This document shows positions 27,673 to 36,270 of a DNA stretch of 64,000 nucleotides, piece by piece; position 1 is the stretch's first letter; each line of letters starts with the position of its first letter. Source of the stretch: Cutibacterium acnes (GTDB taxonomy: Bacteria; Actinomycetota; Actinomycetes; Propionibacteriales; Propionibacteriaceae). Made by a program: the position numbers and the translations under genes. The notes beneath the pieces were generated by a model, which was given only the letters and a program-made list of their open reading frames with translations, searched no databases and was not told the DNA's origin. Where the stretch lies: NCBI RefSeq assembly GCF_003030305.1, contig NZ_CP023676.1, positions 744,001 to 808,000 of the forward strand, read 5' to 3'.

Positions 27673-29154
27673 TCACGTCCAGCTGCGTTGCAGCGGGCGG
27701 CCCTCCTCGTACCCAGAGGGCGACTGCACACCAATCACGGCCTTCTCGCGAAACTCGGTGAGGTTGGCGGCCCCGGCATAGGTGCACGAGGAGCGCACCC
27801 CGGAGGTGATGAAATCGACAAGGTCCTCGACCCCGGGACGTTGTGGGTCCAGGTACATCTTGGACTGGGAAATACCCTCCTCAAAGAGGGCAGCACGGGC
27901 TCGCTCGAAGGCGCTACGTTGCCGAGTGCGGTGGCGCACAGCACGAGCCGAGGCCATGCCGAAGGACTCCTTGTACATCCGGCCGTCGTGATCGATGAGC
28001 ATGGCTCCGGTCGATTCGTGGGTGCCCGCGAACCACGAGCCAATCATGACCGATCCGGCCCCCGCAGCAAGGGCAAGAGCAACATCACGGGGGTGGCGCA
28101 CCCCACCGTCAGCCCAGATTGCGCCATCAACCTCAGCAGCAGCCTCAGCGCACTCCAACACTGCCGAGAACTGCGGACGCCCCACACCGGTCTGCATCCG
28201 AGTGGTGCACATGGCGCCTGGTCCGACGCCGACCTTGATGATGTCCGCACCAGCCTCCAGCAGGTCTAGAGTGCCGCGTCGGGTAACGATGTTGCCGGCG
28301 ACGATAGAAACCCGTCGGCCAGTTTTCGTCTCAAAAGCTGCGCGGACCTCGTCTGCGACCCCGATAGCGCGGATCATCTGGTCCTGGTGACCATGGGCGG
28401 TGTCCATGACGAGCACGTCCGAACCGGATTCCAGGGCATTGCGGGCACGTTCGGCGACGTTGCCGTTAATGCCAATCGCAGTGCCGATCATAAGGTGGCC
28501 CTCAGGATCAACAGCAGGACGATAGATTTCGGTGCGTAGGGCACCCCGTGACGTCATGATGCCGACGAGAACCCCGTCCTCGTCAACAGCTACCGCGACC
28601 TTCTGGTGACGTTCGGCCAGGGCTTGGAAAACGTCGTCTGGACTTGCCTGCGGACCTACCAGGGTGAGATCGGTTGTCATGACCTCATGGCATTGAGCGA
28701 ATCGGTCCACGCCCTCAGCCTCAGCGGGGGAGACTAAGCCGACGGGATGATGATCCTCAACGACGAGGACGACCCCGTGGGCGCGCTTATTGAGCAGGCT
28801 CATGGCCTCCCCGACGGTTGTCGTAGGGTCAACCGTCACTGGAGTGTCGAAACGGGTGTGTGCATTCTTCACCCTGCGGATTGATCGGGCGACGAAGTCT
28901 GCCGGGATGTCCTGGGGAAGGATAGCGATGCCGCCACGACGGGCGATCGTCTCAGCCATCCGTCGGCCGGAGATCGCGGTCATGTTGGCCACCACGAGTG
29001 GTAGAGGGGTGTGCAAGCCATCGGTCGACGTCAGGTCGACGTTCATCCGGGACCCTACCGAGGAGCGGTTTGGTGCCATGAAGACGTCGTTATATGTCAG
29101 GTCGTAGTTTGGCTGCTCGTTGAGAAAACGCACGTGGCTATTGTCCCACGTCAC
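27673..29154 (-). CDS. guaB1: GuaB1-type GMP reductase (IMPDH-related, CBS-containing)
   Basis: 493 residues of the IMPDH/GMPR fold with an inserted CBS pair (about residues 95-210). The catalytic loop GPGAMCTTRMQTGVG has the active Cys near 313, and ADGGVRHPRDVALALAAGA and SFGMASARA are phosphate-binding segments. In mycobacteria the guaB1 product was shown to be a GMP reductase and not an IMP dehydrogenase, so a purine-salvage role is more likely here than de novo GMP synthesis. The first residues are poorly defined: GTG at 29154, or GTG seven codons later giving MRFLNEQPNYDLTYNDVF, which is nearer to how homologues begin. Confidence 0.9.
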   Translation of the reverse strand: MTWDNSHVRFLNEQPNYDLTYNDVFMAPNRSSVGSRMNVDLTSTDGLHTPLPLVVANMTAISGRRMAETIARRGGIAILPQDIPADFVARSIRRVKNAHTRFDTPVTVDPTTTVGEAMSLLNKRAHGVVLVVEDHHPVGLVSPAEAEGVDRFAQCHEVMTTDLTLVGPQASPDDVFQALAERHQKVAVAVDEDGVLVGIMTSRGALRTEIYRPAVDPEGHLMIGTAIGINGNVAERARNALESGSDVLVMDTAHGHQDQMIRAIGVADEVRAAFETKTGRRVSIVAGNIVTRRGTLDLLEAGADIIKVGVGPGAMCTTRMQTGVGRPQFSAVLECAEAAAEVDGAIWADGGVRHPRDVALALAAGAGSVMIGSWFAGTHESTGAMLIDHDGRMYKESFGMASARAVRHRTRQRSAFERARAALFEEGISQSKMYLDPQRPGVEDLVDFITSGVRSSCTYAGAANLTEFREKAVIGVQSPSGYEEGRPLQRSWT

Positions 29155-29192
29155 TATTGTCGGGTCATGCCGTGATACGGCAAACTGCAGCC

Positions 29193-29510
29193 ATGACCTC
29201 GACGGTGGACGACGTCCTTGCGGCGGTAGAAGCCTTGCCCGCCGGTGCCGTGGTGTCCTACTCCGATGTTGCCGAGCTAGTGGGCACGTCGCCGCGTCGG
29301 GTCGGCACGATCATGGCGCGTGAAGGCCAGGAAGTGGACTGGTGGCGGGTGACGACTGTCCGAGGGACTCTCCCCGAACACCTCATGGCTGACGCTCGTC
29401 AGCATTGGGAGCAGGAAGATCTTGGCGGGGGAGCGACGATGCTTCGCGACCATGCGCCGGACCTTGTCGAGTGGGAGCACAACTGGCAACAGTTACGTGT
29501 CCGCACATGA
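29193..29510 (+). CDS. Alkyltransferase-like (ATL) MGMT-family protein
   Basis: 105 residues matching only the DNA-binding domain of O6-alkylguanine transferases: VDDVLAAVEALPAGAVVSYSDVAELVGTSPRRVGTIM. The acceptor Cys of the PCHR motif is absent, and the corresponding position reads DWWRVTT. This is the signature of ATL proteins, which bind alkylated bases and hand them to nucleotide excision repair without removing the alkyl group. It is divergent from guaB1, with start codons about 40 bases apart, and is followed by a perfect terminator shared with qcrB. Confidence 0.88.
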   Translation: MTSTVDDVLAAVEALPAGAVVSYSDVAELVGTSPRRVGTIMAREGQEVDWWRVTTVRGTLPEHLMADARQHWEQEDLGGGATMLRDHAPDLVEWEHNWQQLRVRT

Positions 29511-29511
29511 C

Positions 29512-29540
29512 GGCGGCCCCTCTCAGTGAGAGGGGCCGCC
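29512..29540. terminator. Perfect 13-bp bidirectional hairpin
   Basis: GGCGGCCCCTCTC and GAGAGGGGCCGCC pair perfectly around a 3-base loop, one base after the ATL stop and 19 bases beyond the convergent qcrB stop. It probably ends both transcripts. Confidence 0.82.
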
Positions 29541-29559
29541 GCGCTCGGTGAACCCGGGA

Positions 29560-31239
29560 TCAGTCGGTGATCTCTGCCTGGGTGGCGGAGCGACTAGAGC
29601 CGATTTCGGCGTGGTGGCGAGCTGCGTCCAGCTCTTCACGGGTTACTTTAGGAACGTTGTCACCAAGGAACCACTTCATCCAGCGGGCACGCTTCTTGCT
29701 GACCTTGCGACCACGATCGTCGATAGAGCCGGCAGCGAGGACGGGGTAAGTCTTCTGCTGGGTGAGTGTCCAGGCCTCATCGTCGCTGATCGGTACGTGG
29801 GCCTCGTGGAATGCGCCATTAGGCTCGCGAATGATTTCGCCGGAGGGTGACCCGTGGAGTAGCCGCTGACGGTCAGCCCGCTGTAGAGCTACACAGATGC
29901 GCTTGGTGATCTGGTAGGCGATGATCGGGACGACGAAGATTGCACCACGCATGAAGTACGTGATCGAATTCAGCGACAGATGGAAGTGGGTAGCGATGAT
30001 GTCGTTGGCCCCTGAGAGCCAGAACATGGCGTAGCAACTCATGGCGGCGACGCCGAGCGCGGTACGAGTCGGGACGTTGCGTGGACGGTCGAGCAGGTGG
30101 TGCTCAGACTCGTCACCCGTGATCCACCTCTCAACGAAGGGCCACGCCACCAGCAAGGTGAACAATACGCCCATGAGGCACACGCCGGGAAGGAAGATGT
30201 TCCAGCTCCAGGTGGTGTGACCGATGTGCCACTCCCAGTTCGGGGTGATACGCACAGCGCCCTCAAGCCAGCCCATGTACCAGTCAGGTTGGGATCCGGC
30301 CGTTACCTCACCCGGGTTATAGGGGCCGAACTTCCAGACCGGGTTGATCTGAAGGAACGTGCCCATGAGAGTCAACACGCCGAAGACCACGAAGAAGAAA
30401 CCACCGGCCTTGGCCGCGTATACCGGAAACAGCGGGTAACCGACGACATTTTTCTCGGTGCGTCCGGGCCCCGGGTACTGGGTGTGCTTGTGGTAGACGA
30501 CCAGCGCGAGGTGAGCGGCCACTAGCCCTAGGAGCAGGGCTGGGATGAGCAGGATGTGGACCATGTACAGGCGGGGGACAATTGCGGTGCCCGGGAACTC
30601 GCCGTTAAAGACGAAGAACTCAACCCAAGTGCCTACCAGTGGAATGGCACGCATCAGGCCGTCGGCAAACCGGAGACCGGTGCCGGACAGCAGGTCATCG
30701 GGCAGCGAGTAGCCGGCGAAGCCCTCGACCATGGCCAGCATGAACAAGCCCAGGCCGATCAACCAGTTGATCTCACGAGGCTTACGGAAAGCGCCTGTGA
30801 AGAAGATGCGCAGCATGTGCACGGTGGCCGCTGCTACGAAGAGAATGGCGGCCCAGTGATGGATCTGACGAATTAACAGGCCGCCACGCACCTCGAAGGA
30901 GAGGTCCAAAGTGGAGGCGAAGGCCTCCGACATGGGTGTTCCTTTGAGTAGCTGGTATGGGCCGGTGTAGTCGACCTCGGCCATTGATGGCTTGAACCAG
31001 ATGGTCAGGAATACACCCGTGAGCAGCAGAACAACGAAGGAGTACAAGGCGATCTCGCCCAGGAGGAAGGACCAGTGGTCAGGGAAGACCTTGCGCAGGT
31101 TCTCCTTGCCTATCTTGGCCAGACCTAGACGGTCGTCGTGCCAGTTGACGATCCGCATCCCGCGACCCGGTGGTTTGTTTCCAGCCGTTGCGGTGCGCAG
31201 GGCGGGTGATTCCTCGGCGATTCCAGTTGGCCGGGCCAT
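29560..31239 (-). CDS. qcrB: Cytochrome bc1 complex, cytochrome b subunit
   Basis: 559 residues with eight or more membrane helices, including the haem ligand His pairs in RQIHHWAAILFVAAATVHM and the helix with VAAHLALVVYHKHTQ, plus PDWYMGWLEG in place of the PEWY quinol-site motif, as in actinobacteria. The N-terminal extension (RIVNWHDDRLGLA) and a C-terminal cytosolic tail of about 130 residues are typical of the actinobacterial QcrB of the bc1-aa3 supercomplex. The start shares TGATG with the Rieske gene. It is the last gene of ctaE-qcrC-qcrA-qcrB. Confidence 0.96.
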   Translation of the reverse strand: MARPTGIAEESPALRTATAGNKPPGRGMRIVNWHDDRLGLAKIGKENLRKVFPDHWSFLLGEIALYSFVVLLLTGVFLTIWFKPSMAEVDYTGPYQLLKGTPMSEAFASTLDLSFEVRGGLLIRQIHHWAAILFVAAATVHMLRIFFTGAFRKPREINWLIGLGLFMLAMVEGFAGYSLPDDLLSGTGLRFADGLMRAIPLVGTWVEFFVFNGEFPGTAIVPRLYMVHILLIPALLLGLVAAHLALVVYHKHTQYPGPGRTEKNVVGYPLFPVYAAKAGGFFFVVFGVLTLMGTFLQINPVWKFGPYNPGEVTAGSQPDWYMGWLEGAVRITPNWEWHIGHTTWSWNIFLPGVCLMGVLFTLLVAWPFVERWITGDESEHHLLDRPRNVPTRTALGVAAMSCYAMFWLSGANDIIATHFHLSLNSITYFMRGAIFVVPIIAYQITKRICVALQRADRQRLLHGSPSGEIIREPNGAFHEAHVPISDDEAWTLTQQKTYPVLAAGSIDDRGRKVSKKRARWMKWFLGDNVPKVTREELDAARHHAEIGSSRSATQAEITD

Positions 31240-32291
31240 CAGTTGTCACCCTTCTTGTAATCGTGACGAGAATCTCGTTCGAAATAGGACGGGCCCACCG
31301 CAACGGTGAAGTCGCTTCGAGCGACCAGATACCCTTTGTCGTCAACGGCGATGGGTAGCTGCGGTAGTGAGCGTCCGGCAGGGCCGAAGACGACAACACC
31401 GGAGTCGCCTAGGTCGAAGGTTGACTGGTGACAGGGGCACAGCAGATGGTGGGTCTGCTGCTCCCAGAGGTTGACGGGGCAACCGACATGGGTGCAGATC
31501 TTGGAATACGACAGGATGCCTCCGACCTGCCAGTCTTTACGGGACTCAGGGATCTTGATGGAGTCAGGATCCATCCGGACGATGAGGATGGCAGCCTTAG
31601 CTTTTGCGCGCTGGAACTCAGCCCCCTCAAGATCCTTGAGGTTCTCGGGCTCAGCGTTGACGAGCTGACCGATTTCTAGATCGGAGACTTTGATGGGCTG
31701 GAAGGTGATGTCGTTGACTAGCCGTACGCCCTCGGCCCAGATAGTCCGTTCAATCGTTGCGCGACGGGTTCCCGGTCCAGGCTTGGGACCTAGGTCAGCG
31801 AGGGTGACGATAGCCGGTACGGCCATGATCCCGATGGCGCCACCAAGAGCTCCACCGATGAGCTTGCGCCGGGAAAGTCTGGACTGCTCCGCGCCGATAC
31901 GCCACTGCTTGGCGAATTCCTCACGATCAGCGGCATCAGAATTGACCGGATGCCGCTCCTGGATGATCTCTTCGTCACCCATAATCTGTTTGGCCCAGTG
32001 GATGCACGCGATGCCGATGAATAGCACAGCGAGCCCTGCGCACAGCCCCAGTGCGAAGGTAGAAGCGTTCATGTACAACGGCCCGATTTCGACGGTCGCG
32101 TCGCGAGGTACCGCGAAGTACATGACGACGAAGGTGATGGCGAGAATTGGGACCAGGCCGAGGAGAGTTAATATCTGCCGGTAAGTGCGGTTTCCGGCCT
32201 TCGGATCAGCGTCGGTGTAGCGCTCAATGTGGGGGTCGACTCCCGGGTTCTCGACCGGTAAGTCGTTGCGTTCGGTGTATTTGTTGCTCAC
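31239..32291 (-). CDS. qcrA: Rieske iron-sulfur protein of the bc1 complex
   Basis: 350 residues from a GTG at 32291 that overlaps the qcrC stop (GTGA). There are three membrane segments at about 45-65, 80-105 and 160-185, the actinobacterial arrangement. A twin-Arg-like SRRKLIGG lies before the last one. The 2Fe-2S motifs CTHVGC and CPCHQS are intact. The usual C-terminal GPAGRSLPQLPIAVDDKGYL strand set follows. It transfers electrons from quinol at QcrB to the QcrC haems. Confidence 0.96.
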   Translation of the reverse strand: MSNKYTERNDLPVENPGVDPHIERYTDADPKAGNRTYRQILTLLGLVPILAITFVVMYFAVPRDATVEIGPLYMNASTFALGLCAGLAVLFIGIACIHWAKQIMGDEEIIQERHPVNSDAADREEFAKQWRIGAEQSRLSRRKLIGGALGGAIGIMAVPAIVTLADLGPKPGPGTRRATIERTIWAEGVRLVNDITFQPIKVSDLEIGQLVNAEPENLKDLEGAEFQRAKAKAAILIVRMDPDSIKIPESRKDWQVGGILSYSKICTHVGCPVNLWEQQTHHLLCPCHQSTFDLGDSGVVVFGPAGRSLPQLPIAVDDKGYLVARSDFTVAVGPSYFERDSRHDYKKGDN

Positions 32292-33091
32292 TTCGCGCGA
32301 GCCCCCTTCCGTGCCAGCCACCCAGCGATCAGAACTAGGCTGCCGATGCCGATGATCCAACCGAACAGGCCTTCGGTGACCGGGCCGATACCGCCAAGGG
32401 CAAAGCCACCATTATTGGGGTCGGCATGAGTGGTCTGTAGGTAGCCGATGATTTCACGGGCATCCTGGTCGGTTATGACGGATTTGGAGAACACCGGCAT
32501 CTGTTGCGGGCCAGTGCGCATAGCCTCGTAAATGTGCTTGTCGGAGGTCTTCATGAGAGAGGGGGCATAAGCACCCTCGGGGAGAGCGCCACCGCGACCC
32601 TCGATGTTGTGGCAGGCCGAGCAGTTAGTCTTGAACAGCTCAGCACCGCGGGCTAGCTCCTCAGCCTTCAAGTTTGAGGTATTGAGGTTCTGCGAGGAGG
32701 GAACCTTCGGTCCGGGAGCGAGGGACGCGACGTATGCGCCAACCGAAGCAATCTCCTCGCCAGTGAACTTCGTCTTCTTTGACGGGGCTTGAGCCTCGGG
32801 GCGAGCCATCGGCATACGGCCGGTACCCATTTGGAAGTCAACTGCCGCCGCGCCGACGCCGGCCAAAGACGGACCTTGAGTTGTGCCCTCGCCGTTTAAG
32901 CCGTGGCAAGAGGAACAGTTCTGCTGGAAGATTTCCTTGCCCTGGGCCACCTGGGTCGAGGCATTCGTATCCGCCTGGCCGGAGGCAGAAGGGCTAACGA
33001 AGGCGTACACGCACCCCACTAGAACCAAGGCCAGCAGCAACAACACGGGTTTGGCTGCCCGGCTGTGCCGTTTCGTGGAGAGGAATCTCAT
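32288..33091 (-). CDS. qcrC: Di-haem cytochrome c subunit of the bc1 complex
   Basis: 267 residues with an N-terminal membrane segment (VLLLLALVLVGCVYAF), two c-type haem sites (CSSCH at the first domain and CSACH at the second), each with a downstream Met ligand candidate, and a C-terminal membrane anchor (LFGWIIGIGSLVLIAGWLA). This di-haem form replaces a free cytochrome c in actinobacteria and hands electrons directly to CtaC. The ATG at 33091 is preferred because AAAGG is suitably spaced; a GTG four codons earlier is possible. Confidence 0.95.
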   Translation of the reverse strand: MRFLSTKRHSRAAKPVLLLLALVLVGCVYAFVSPSASGQADTNASTQVAQGKEIFQQNCSSCHGLNGEGTTQGPSLAGVGAAAVDFQMGTGRMPMARPEAQAPSKKTKFTGEEIASVGAYVASLAPGPKVPSSQNLNTSNLKAEELARGAELFKTNCSACHNIEGRGGALPEGAYAPSLMKTSDKHIYEAMRTGPQQMPVFSKSVITDQDAREIIGYLQTTHADPNNGGFALGGIGPVTEGLFGWIIGIGSLVLIAGWLARKGARAK

Positions 33092-33122
33092 CACCACAGT
33101 CACCTTTCTCGGACTAAGGGCC

Positions 33123-33818
33123 TCAGCGAACGATGTAGATCACCGAGAACAGGATGATCCACACAACGTCAACGAAGTGCCAGTAATAGGAAACGACCAT
33201 TGCCGTGACTGCTTGCTCGTGGGTGAACCGCCGAGCCATATAGGTGCGGGCAAGGGTGAACAAGAACAGAACCAGGCCGCCGGTTACGTGCAAGCCATGG
33301 AAACCAGTAGCGAGGAAAAACGCCGAGAAGTAGACGCTCGAGGAGATGGTGTGGCCCTCGCCGATGAGGGTGATGTATTCCGCGATCTGTCCAGCGATGA
33401 ATACCGCACCCATGATGAAGGTGAGGGTGTACCACTCGCGCATGCCCCATGATGTGATCGCTCCCAGGCCTTTGGTGCGCTTGACTTGGCCGTGTTCAGC
33501 GGCATGAACGCCCATCTGACACGTGACCGAAGACAACACGAGGATCAGGGTGTTGATGGCAGCCGCCCCCACTGCGAGGTGAGAGGATTCGCTGTGCCAC
33601 AGGGTTTGCTGGCCCGCTGTGGCCATGTCGCTGGTTGTTTGGCGAATCATGAAGTACGCCGCGAACAGTGCAGCGAAGAACATGAGCTCGCTTGCGAGCC
33701 ACACCCAGACGCCCATAGGTAGGGCATCAGGACGACCGGCCGGCGCGTTAAGCCGCGTCGGCGCGATCGGATGTATGGCGCCCGTCGGTCGTTGTGAAGT
33801 CTGCGCTGAAGTGGCCAC
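33123..33818 (-). CDS. ctaE: Cytochrome c oxidase subunit III
   Basis: 231 residues with five membrane helices in the actinobacterial (short) form. Conserved blocks are MGVWVWLASELMFFAALFAAYF, EGHTISSSVYFSAFFLATGFHGLHVTGGL and SYYWHFVDVVWIILF. It begins with GTG and heads the ctaE-qcrCAB operon, so oxidase subunit III is co-expressed with the bc1 complex while subunits I, II and IV come from a separate operon of opposite orientation at 19.4-22.4 kb. Confidence 0.95.
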   Translation of the reverse strand: MATSAQTSQRPTGAIHPIAPTRLNAPAGRPDALPMGVWVWLASELMFFAALFAAYFMIRQTTSDMATAGQQTLWHSESSHLAVGAAAINTLILVLSSVTCQMGVHAAEHGQVKRTKGLGAITSWGMREWYTLTFIMGAVFIAGQIAEYITLIGEGHTISSSVYFSAFFLATGFHGLHVTGGLVLFLFTLARTYMARRFTHEQAVTAMVVSYYWHFVDVVWIILFSVIYIVR

Positions 33819-34062
33819 GGCCTCATTATGGCTGGAAATGTGTCATTGGTCATGCTGTTTCGCTGTTCCAGTGTGATTCGAAGTTGACTGAAAGGGTTTA
33901 GATGGCACACTGTGGTAACTTGCCTACTTTCGTGATACCGCTTGTCTCAGTAGGCAGGACGGTGCTGGGCGCAGAGATAGCCCTCAGGCTGTAGCATCTG
34001 CCATGTTGCATCCGGTCGTGACCGAGATGTCAGTCCCACGCCTTCGAGGGAAAGGACCGCTC

Positions 34063-34494
34063 ATGGGCGACAAACACGGGGAGCTGTCGGGCGCTCTCAA
34101 GGTTCTCGTCTATTCTGACGATCACGCTGTCCGCGAGCAGGTGAAGGTCGCTTTGACCGGGATGATCGCTCCGGACCTTCCGCATGCCGAGGTCGTTGAG
34201 ACAGCTACTCAGGCCTCGGTGGTTGACGCCGTGAGTAGTGGTCATTATGACGTTCTGATCGCTGATGGCGAATCTGCTCCTTACGGTGGGATGGGTGTGT
34301 GTCATCAGCTCAAGGACGAGGTTGACAATTGCCCGCCGGTCGTCTTGCTGGTGGCTCGCGTCGCGGACGCCTGGTTGGCGTCCTGGTCCCATGCAGACGC
34401 CATCGCGACCCACCCTGTTGATCCGGTGGCGTTGCCTCAGACGGTGGCTTCAGTGATTCGTGGCATTCGTGGCGATGCCGCTGAGACGCCGTGA
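34063..34494 (+). CDS. Stand-alone receiver-like protein
   Basis: 143 residues from the ATG at 34063, which has AAAGGA eight bases upstream. The layout is that of a response-regulator receiver domain: KVLVYSDDHAVREQV (acidic pair), YDVLIADGESAPYGGMGVC (Asp at the phosphorylation strand), and VVLLVARVADAWLASWSHADA. The conserved Lys of active receivers is not evident (THPVDP at that place), so phosphotransfer is doubtful. There is no output domain. It faces away from ctaE and has no adjacent kinase. Actinobacteria often have this gene beside the ctaE region; function unknown. Confidence 0.75.
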   Translation: MGDKHGELSGALKVLVYSDDHAVREQVKVALTGMIAPDLPHAEVVETATQASVVDAVSSGHYDVLIADGESAPYGGMGVCHQLKDEVDNCPPVVLLVARVADAWLASWSHADAIATHPVDPVALPQTVASVIRGIRGDAAETP

Positions 34495-34527
34495 GACTGC
34501 CGGGCACCACTGAGTCCCCTGAGGTGA

Positions 34528-34791
34528 CAAGCCCCCGCTGAACAAACCACGTGGCTCGAAAGAGGTCCATGTTCGAGGTTCCGTGTCGATGAATTCACCT
34601 GGGCTGACCTACTAGCCGATCTCGTGCCCAGGCGTGACGTCGTGCTACTCAACACTGCTGCAGACGGCCTGCAGGTTGATGACGGCGTCGTTCCACAGCT
34701 CGCCCAGAGGTTGGAGCGTGCCGCTCAATCGATTGATTCGGGAGCGGCACACGACCATCTCAACCGTTGGATATCTGTTACCCAAGGCTGA
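34528..34791 (+). pseudogene. trpD: C-terminal remnant of anthranilate phosphoribosyltransferase
   Basis: The frame is open from 34528 (after an in-frame TGA) to TGA at 34789-34791. It reads RRDVVLLNTAADGLQV, then LERAAQSIDSGAAHDHLNRW. The segments VLLNTAA and AIDSGAA-x4-L-x-RW are the C-terminal signature of TrpD. The nucleotide- and anthranilate-binding N-terminal two thirds are missing. trpD is a usual neighbour of ctaE/qcrCAB in actinobacteria, which supports the identification. The last 14 bases overlap the convergent prepilin peptidase gene. Confidence 0.75.
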
Positions 34792-35488
34792 TTGCTAATG
34801 CCATCCAGGGGCCCGCCCATAGGGCTGGGCCATAGGCAAATGCCGACCCCCATGGTGAGGGGCGATGTTTGCGAACAAGGGTGACGATGACGGCCACAAC
34901 GGCTCCGAGGATGGTGGAGGAGAGCAAAGTCATCATCCCGGCGCGGACGAAATCTGGGTACGGGGAGAGTACGGCCGTCGTCGCTCCCAGGAAGCCGGTG
35001 CCCGCCGCAAGCCTGACGTCGCCGTATCCGAGGGATGAATTAAGTCGCCACATGGGCCAGAAGAATCCTGTTGACACTCCCGCGATCAAAACACACGCAA
35101 TGAGCCACCGTGCACGTGGCGGCCGCGTCAGGACGATTCCGCTCAGGAGCGCTACCCCAGCCTCGGCTACGCAGCGACGCCATAACTTCAGTGGTAAGAA
35201 GGTCGTCGCATAATCGACGATGACCAGAGTAGTCACCGATCCCGACCAGATCCACCACACGCCCCATGCCCATGGTGGCGCGCAGACCGATGCGGCCCCG
35301 CATACGGCTGCTGTCACGGCGACGACGAAGGTACGCGTCGGGGTGGTGAGGGAGGCGTATGTGGGTTTGATTGCCAGGACCGCGTCCCCCACTTCTTCGA
35401 CGGTTGGCTCGACGAGATTCGGGACCGTGACGCGTAGATGCCACAGCGCCAGGACACACGCCACCGCGGAGCCGAGGATGATCCACAT
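34778..35488 (-). CDS. Prepilin peptidase (A24 family, TadV-like)
   Basis: 236 residues with about seven membrane segments. The two catalytic Asp motifs of type IV prepilin peptidases are present: D in VIVDYATTFLPL and GYGDVRLAAG (GxGD). The N-terminal methyltransferase Cys domain of PilD is absent, as in TadV and other short members. It starts nine bases after the stop of the upstream HTH gene, so the two form an operon. No pilin or secretion ATPase gene is in the window, so its substrates must be encoded elsewhere. Confidence 0.85.
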   Translation of the reverse strand: MWIILGSAVACVLALWHLRVTVPNLVEPTVEEVGDAVLAIKPTYASLTTPTRTFVVAVTAAVCGAASVCAPPWAWGVWWIWSGSVTTLVIVDYATTFLPLKLWRRCVAEAGVALLSGIVLTRPPRARWLIACVLIAGVSTGFFWPMWRLNSSLGYGDVRLAAGTGFLGATTAVLSPYPDFVRAGMMTLLSSTILGAVVAVIVTLVRKHRPSPWGSAFAYGPALWAGPWMALAISLG

Positions 35489-35497
35489 GGGCTCGAC

Positions 35498-35977
35498 TCA
35501 CATGGACGCCATGGATTCGGCAGTGGAGAGCAGGCCGCGAGCTTCGCACGCGGCCCGACTGCGTAGTCGCGTCATCTCAGTGCACATCTGTTCTTCCCCG
35601 CTCATGAGGTTCGCGGCGTAGGACATCGTTACGTCCAGCATGGTGGCGATCTCAGCAATGTCACAGCCGGCCTTGTGGAGGGCGAGGAGCCGAGCGCGCG
35701 TGCTTCCTGCTGGCACGATGCGTTCACGTGCTGCGTTGATGTCGTCGATACTGATATGCAGGATGCGCACGGCGTCGATGACGCGGATGCGGTGAATTGG
35801 ACGGTCCCCCTGGCCAGCGAGTCGTTGGACGATTCGACTGGGGACATGCGCGAGCAGGGCGACGACACGCCACGGAACGCGGCATTCATGGACGAGGGAA
35901 CGGACATGGAGCGAGAAAAAGCGGGCGTCGACCCATGCAGTCGACGTCTTCGAGGACTCGAGATCCATAGTGATCAT
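35498..35977 (-). CDS. Putative HTH DNA-binding protein
   Basis: 159 residues from the ATG at 35977 (AAAGG eight bases before). Two helix-turn-helix-like stretches can be seen: WRVVALLAHVPSRIVQRLAG near the N-terminus, and RLLALHKAGCDIAEIATMLDVTMSYAANLMSG in the C-terminal half, the latter with the shape of a sigma-70 region 4 or Xre-like recognition unit. No ligand-binding domain. It is co-transcribed with the prepilin peptidase and preceded by a palindrome cluster that may be its own operator. Confidence 0.65.
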   Translation of the reverse strand: MITMDLESSKTSTAWVDARFFSLHVRSLVHECRVPWRVVALLAHVPSRIVQRLAGQGDRPIHRIRVIDAVRILHISIDDINAARERIVPAGSTRARLLALHKAGCDIAEIATMLDVTMSYAANLMSGEEQMCTEMTRLRSRAACEARGLLSTAESMASM

Positions 35978-36062
35978 GTGACAGGCCTTTCTGTCGTGGC
36001 TTGTGTCCGCACGATGTGGGCAGAACACTCTTCTAACCGGCATAAGTGCTGCCGCGGGCACT

Positions 36063-36132
36063 TATCGTGACATCGATAGCGTGTTGTTATAAAACTGTTA
36101 CGTATCGTGTCACTTATAGTGATACATATCAC
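36063..36132. promoter_or_regulatory. Palindrome cluster upstream of the HTH / prepilin peptidase operon
   Basis: An AT-rich segment with three short inverted repeats: TATCG-6-CGATA (36063-36078), CACT-3-AGTG (36111-36121) and GTGATA-2-TATCAC (36119-36132). They lie 86-155 bases upstream of the HTH gene start, the expected place for promoter and operator. Binding by that HTH protein is inference. Confidence 0.45.
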
Positions 36133-36216
36133 AATTAACGCTAGGGTTTGTTCGGGCTGTTTCGGAATCTGAACGTTGTCATTCCGCCCCTGACGCGCTG
36201 GCACGAAAATATGCGA

Positions 36217-36252
36217 CGACGGGGCTCGCCACCATGGTGGCGAGCCCCGTCG
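36217..36252. terminator. 36-bp perfect palindrome
   Basis: All 36 bases are self-complementary (arms GC-rich, centre ccatgg). It is 18 bases past the stop of the minus-strand gene at 36271, with a short T-rich stretch after it in that direction. Terminator of that gene. Confidence 0.75.
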
Positions 36253-36270
36253 AGATGGCGGGAATGGCTC

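Noticed and set aside
27538-28269. 243-codon plus-strand frame opposite guaB1
   Set aside because: Antisense to a well-supported enzyme gene; no domain sequence.
35675-36070. 131-codon plus-strand frame opposite the HTH gene
   Set aside because: Complements a better-supported gene with a ribosome site and operon partner; no domain recognised.
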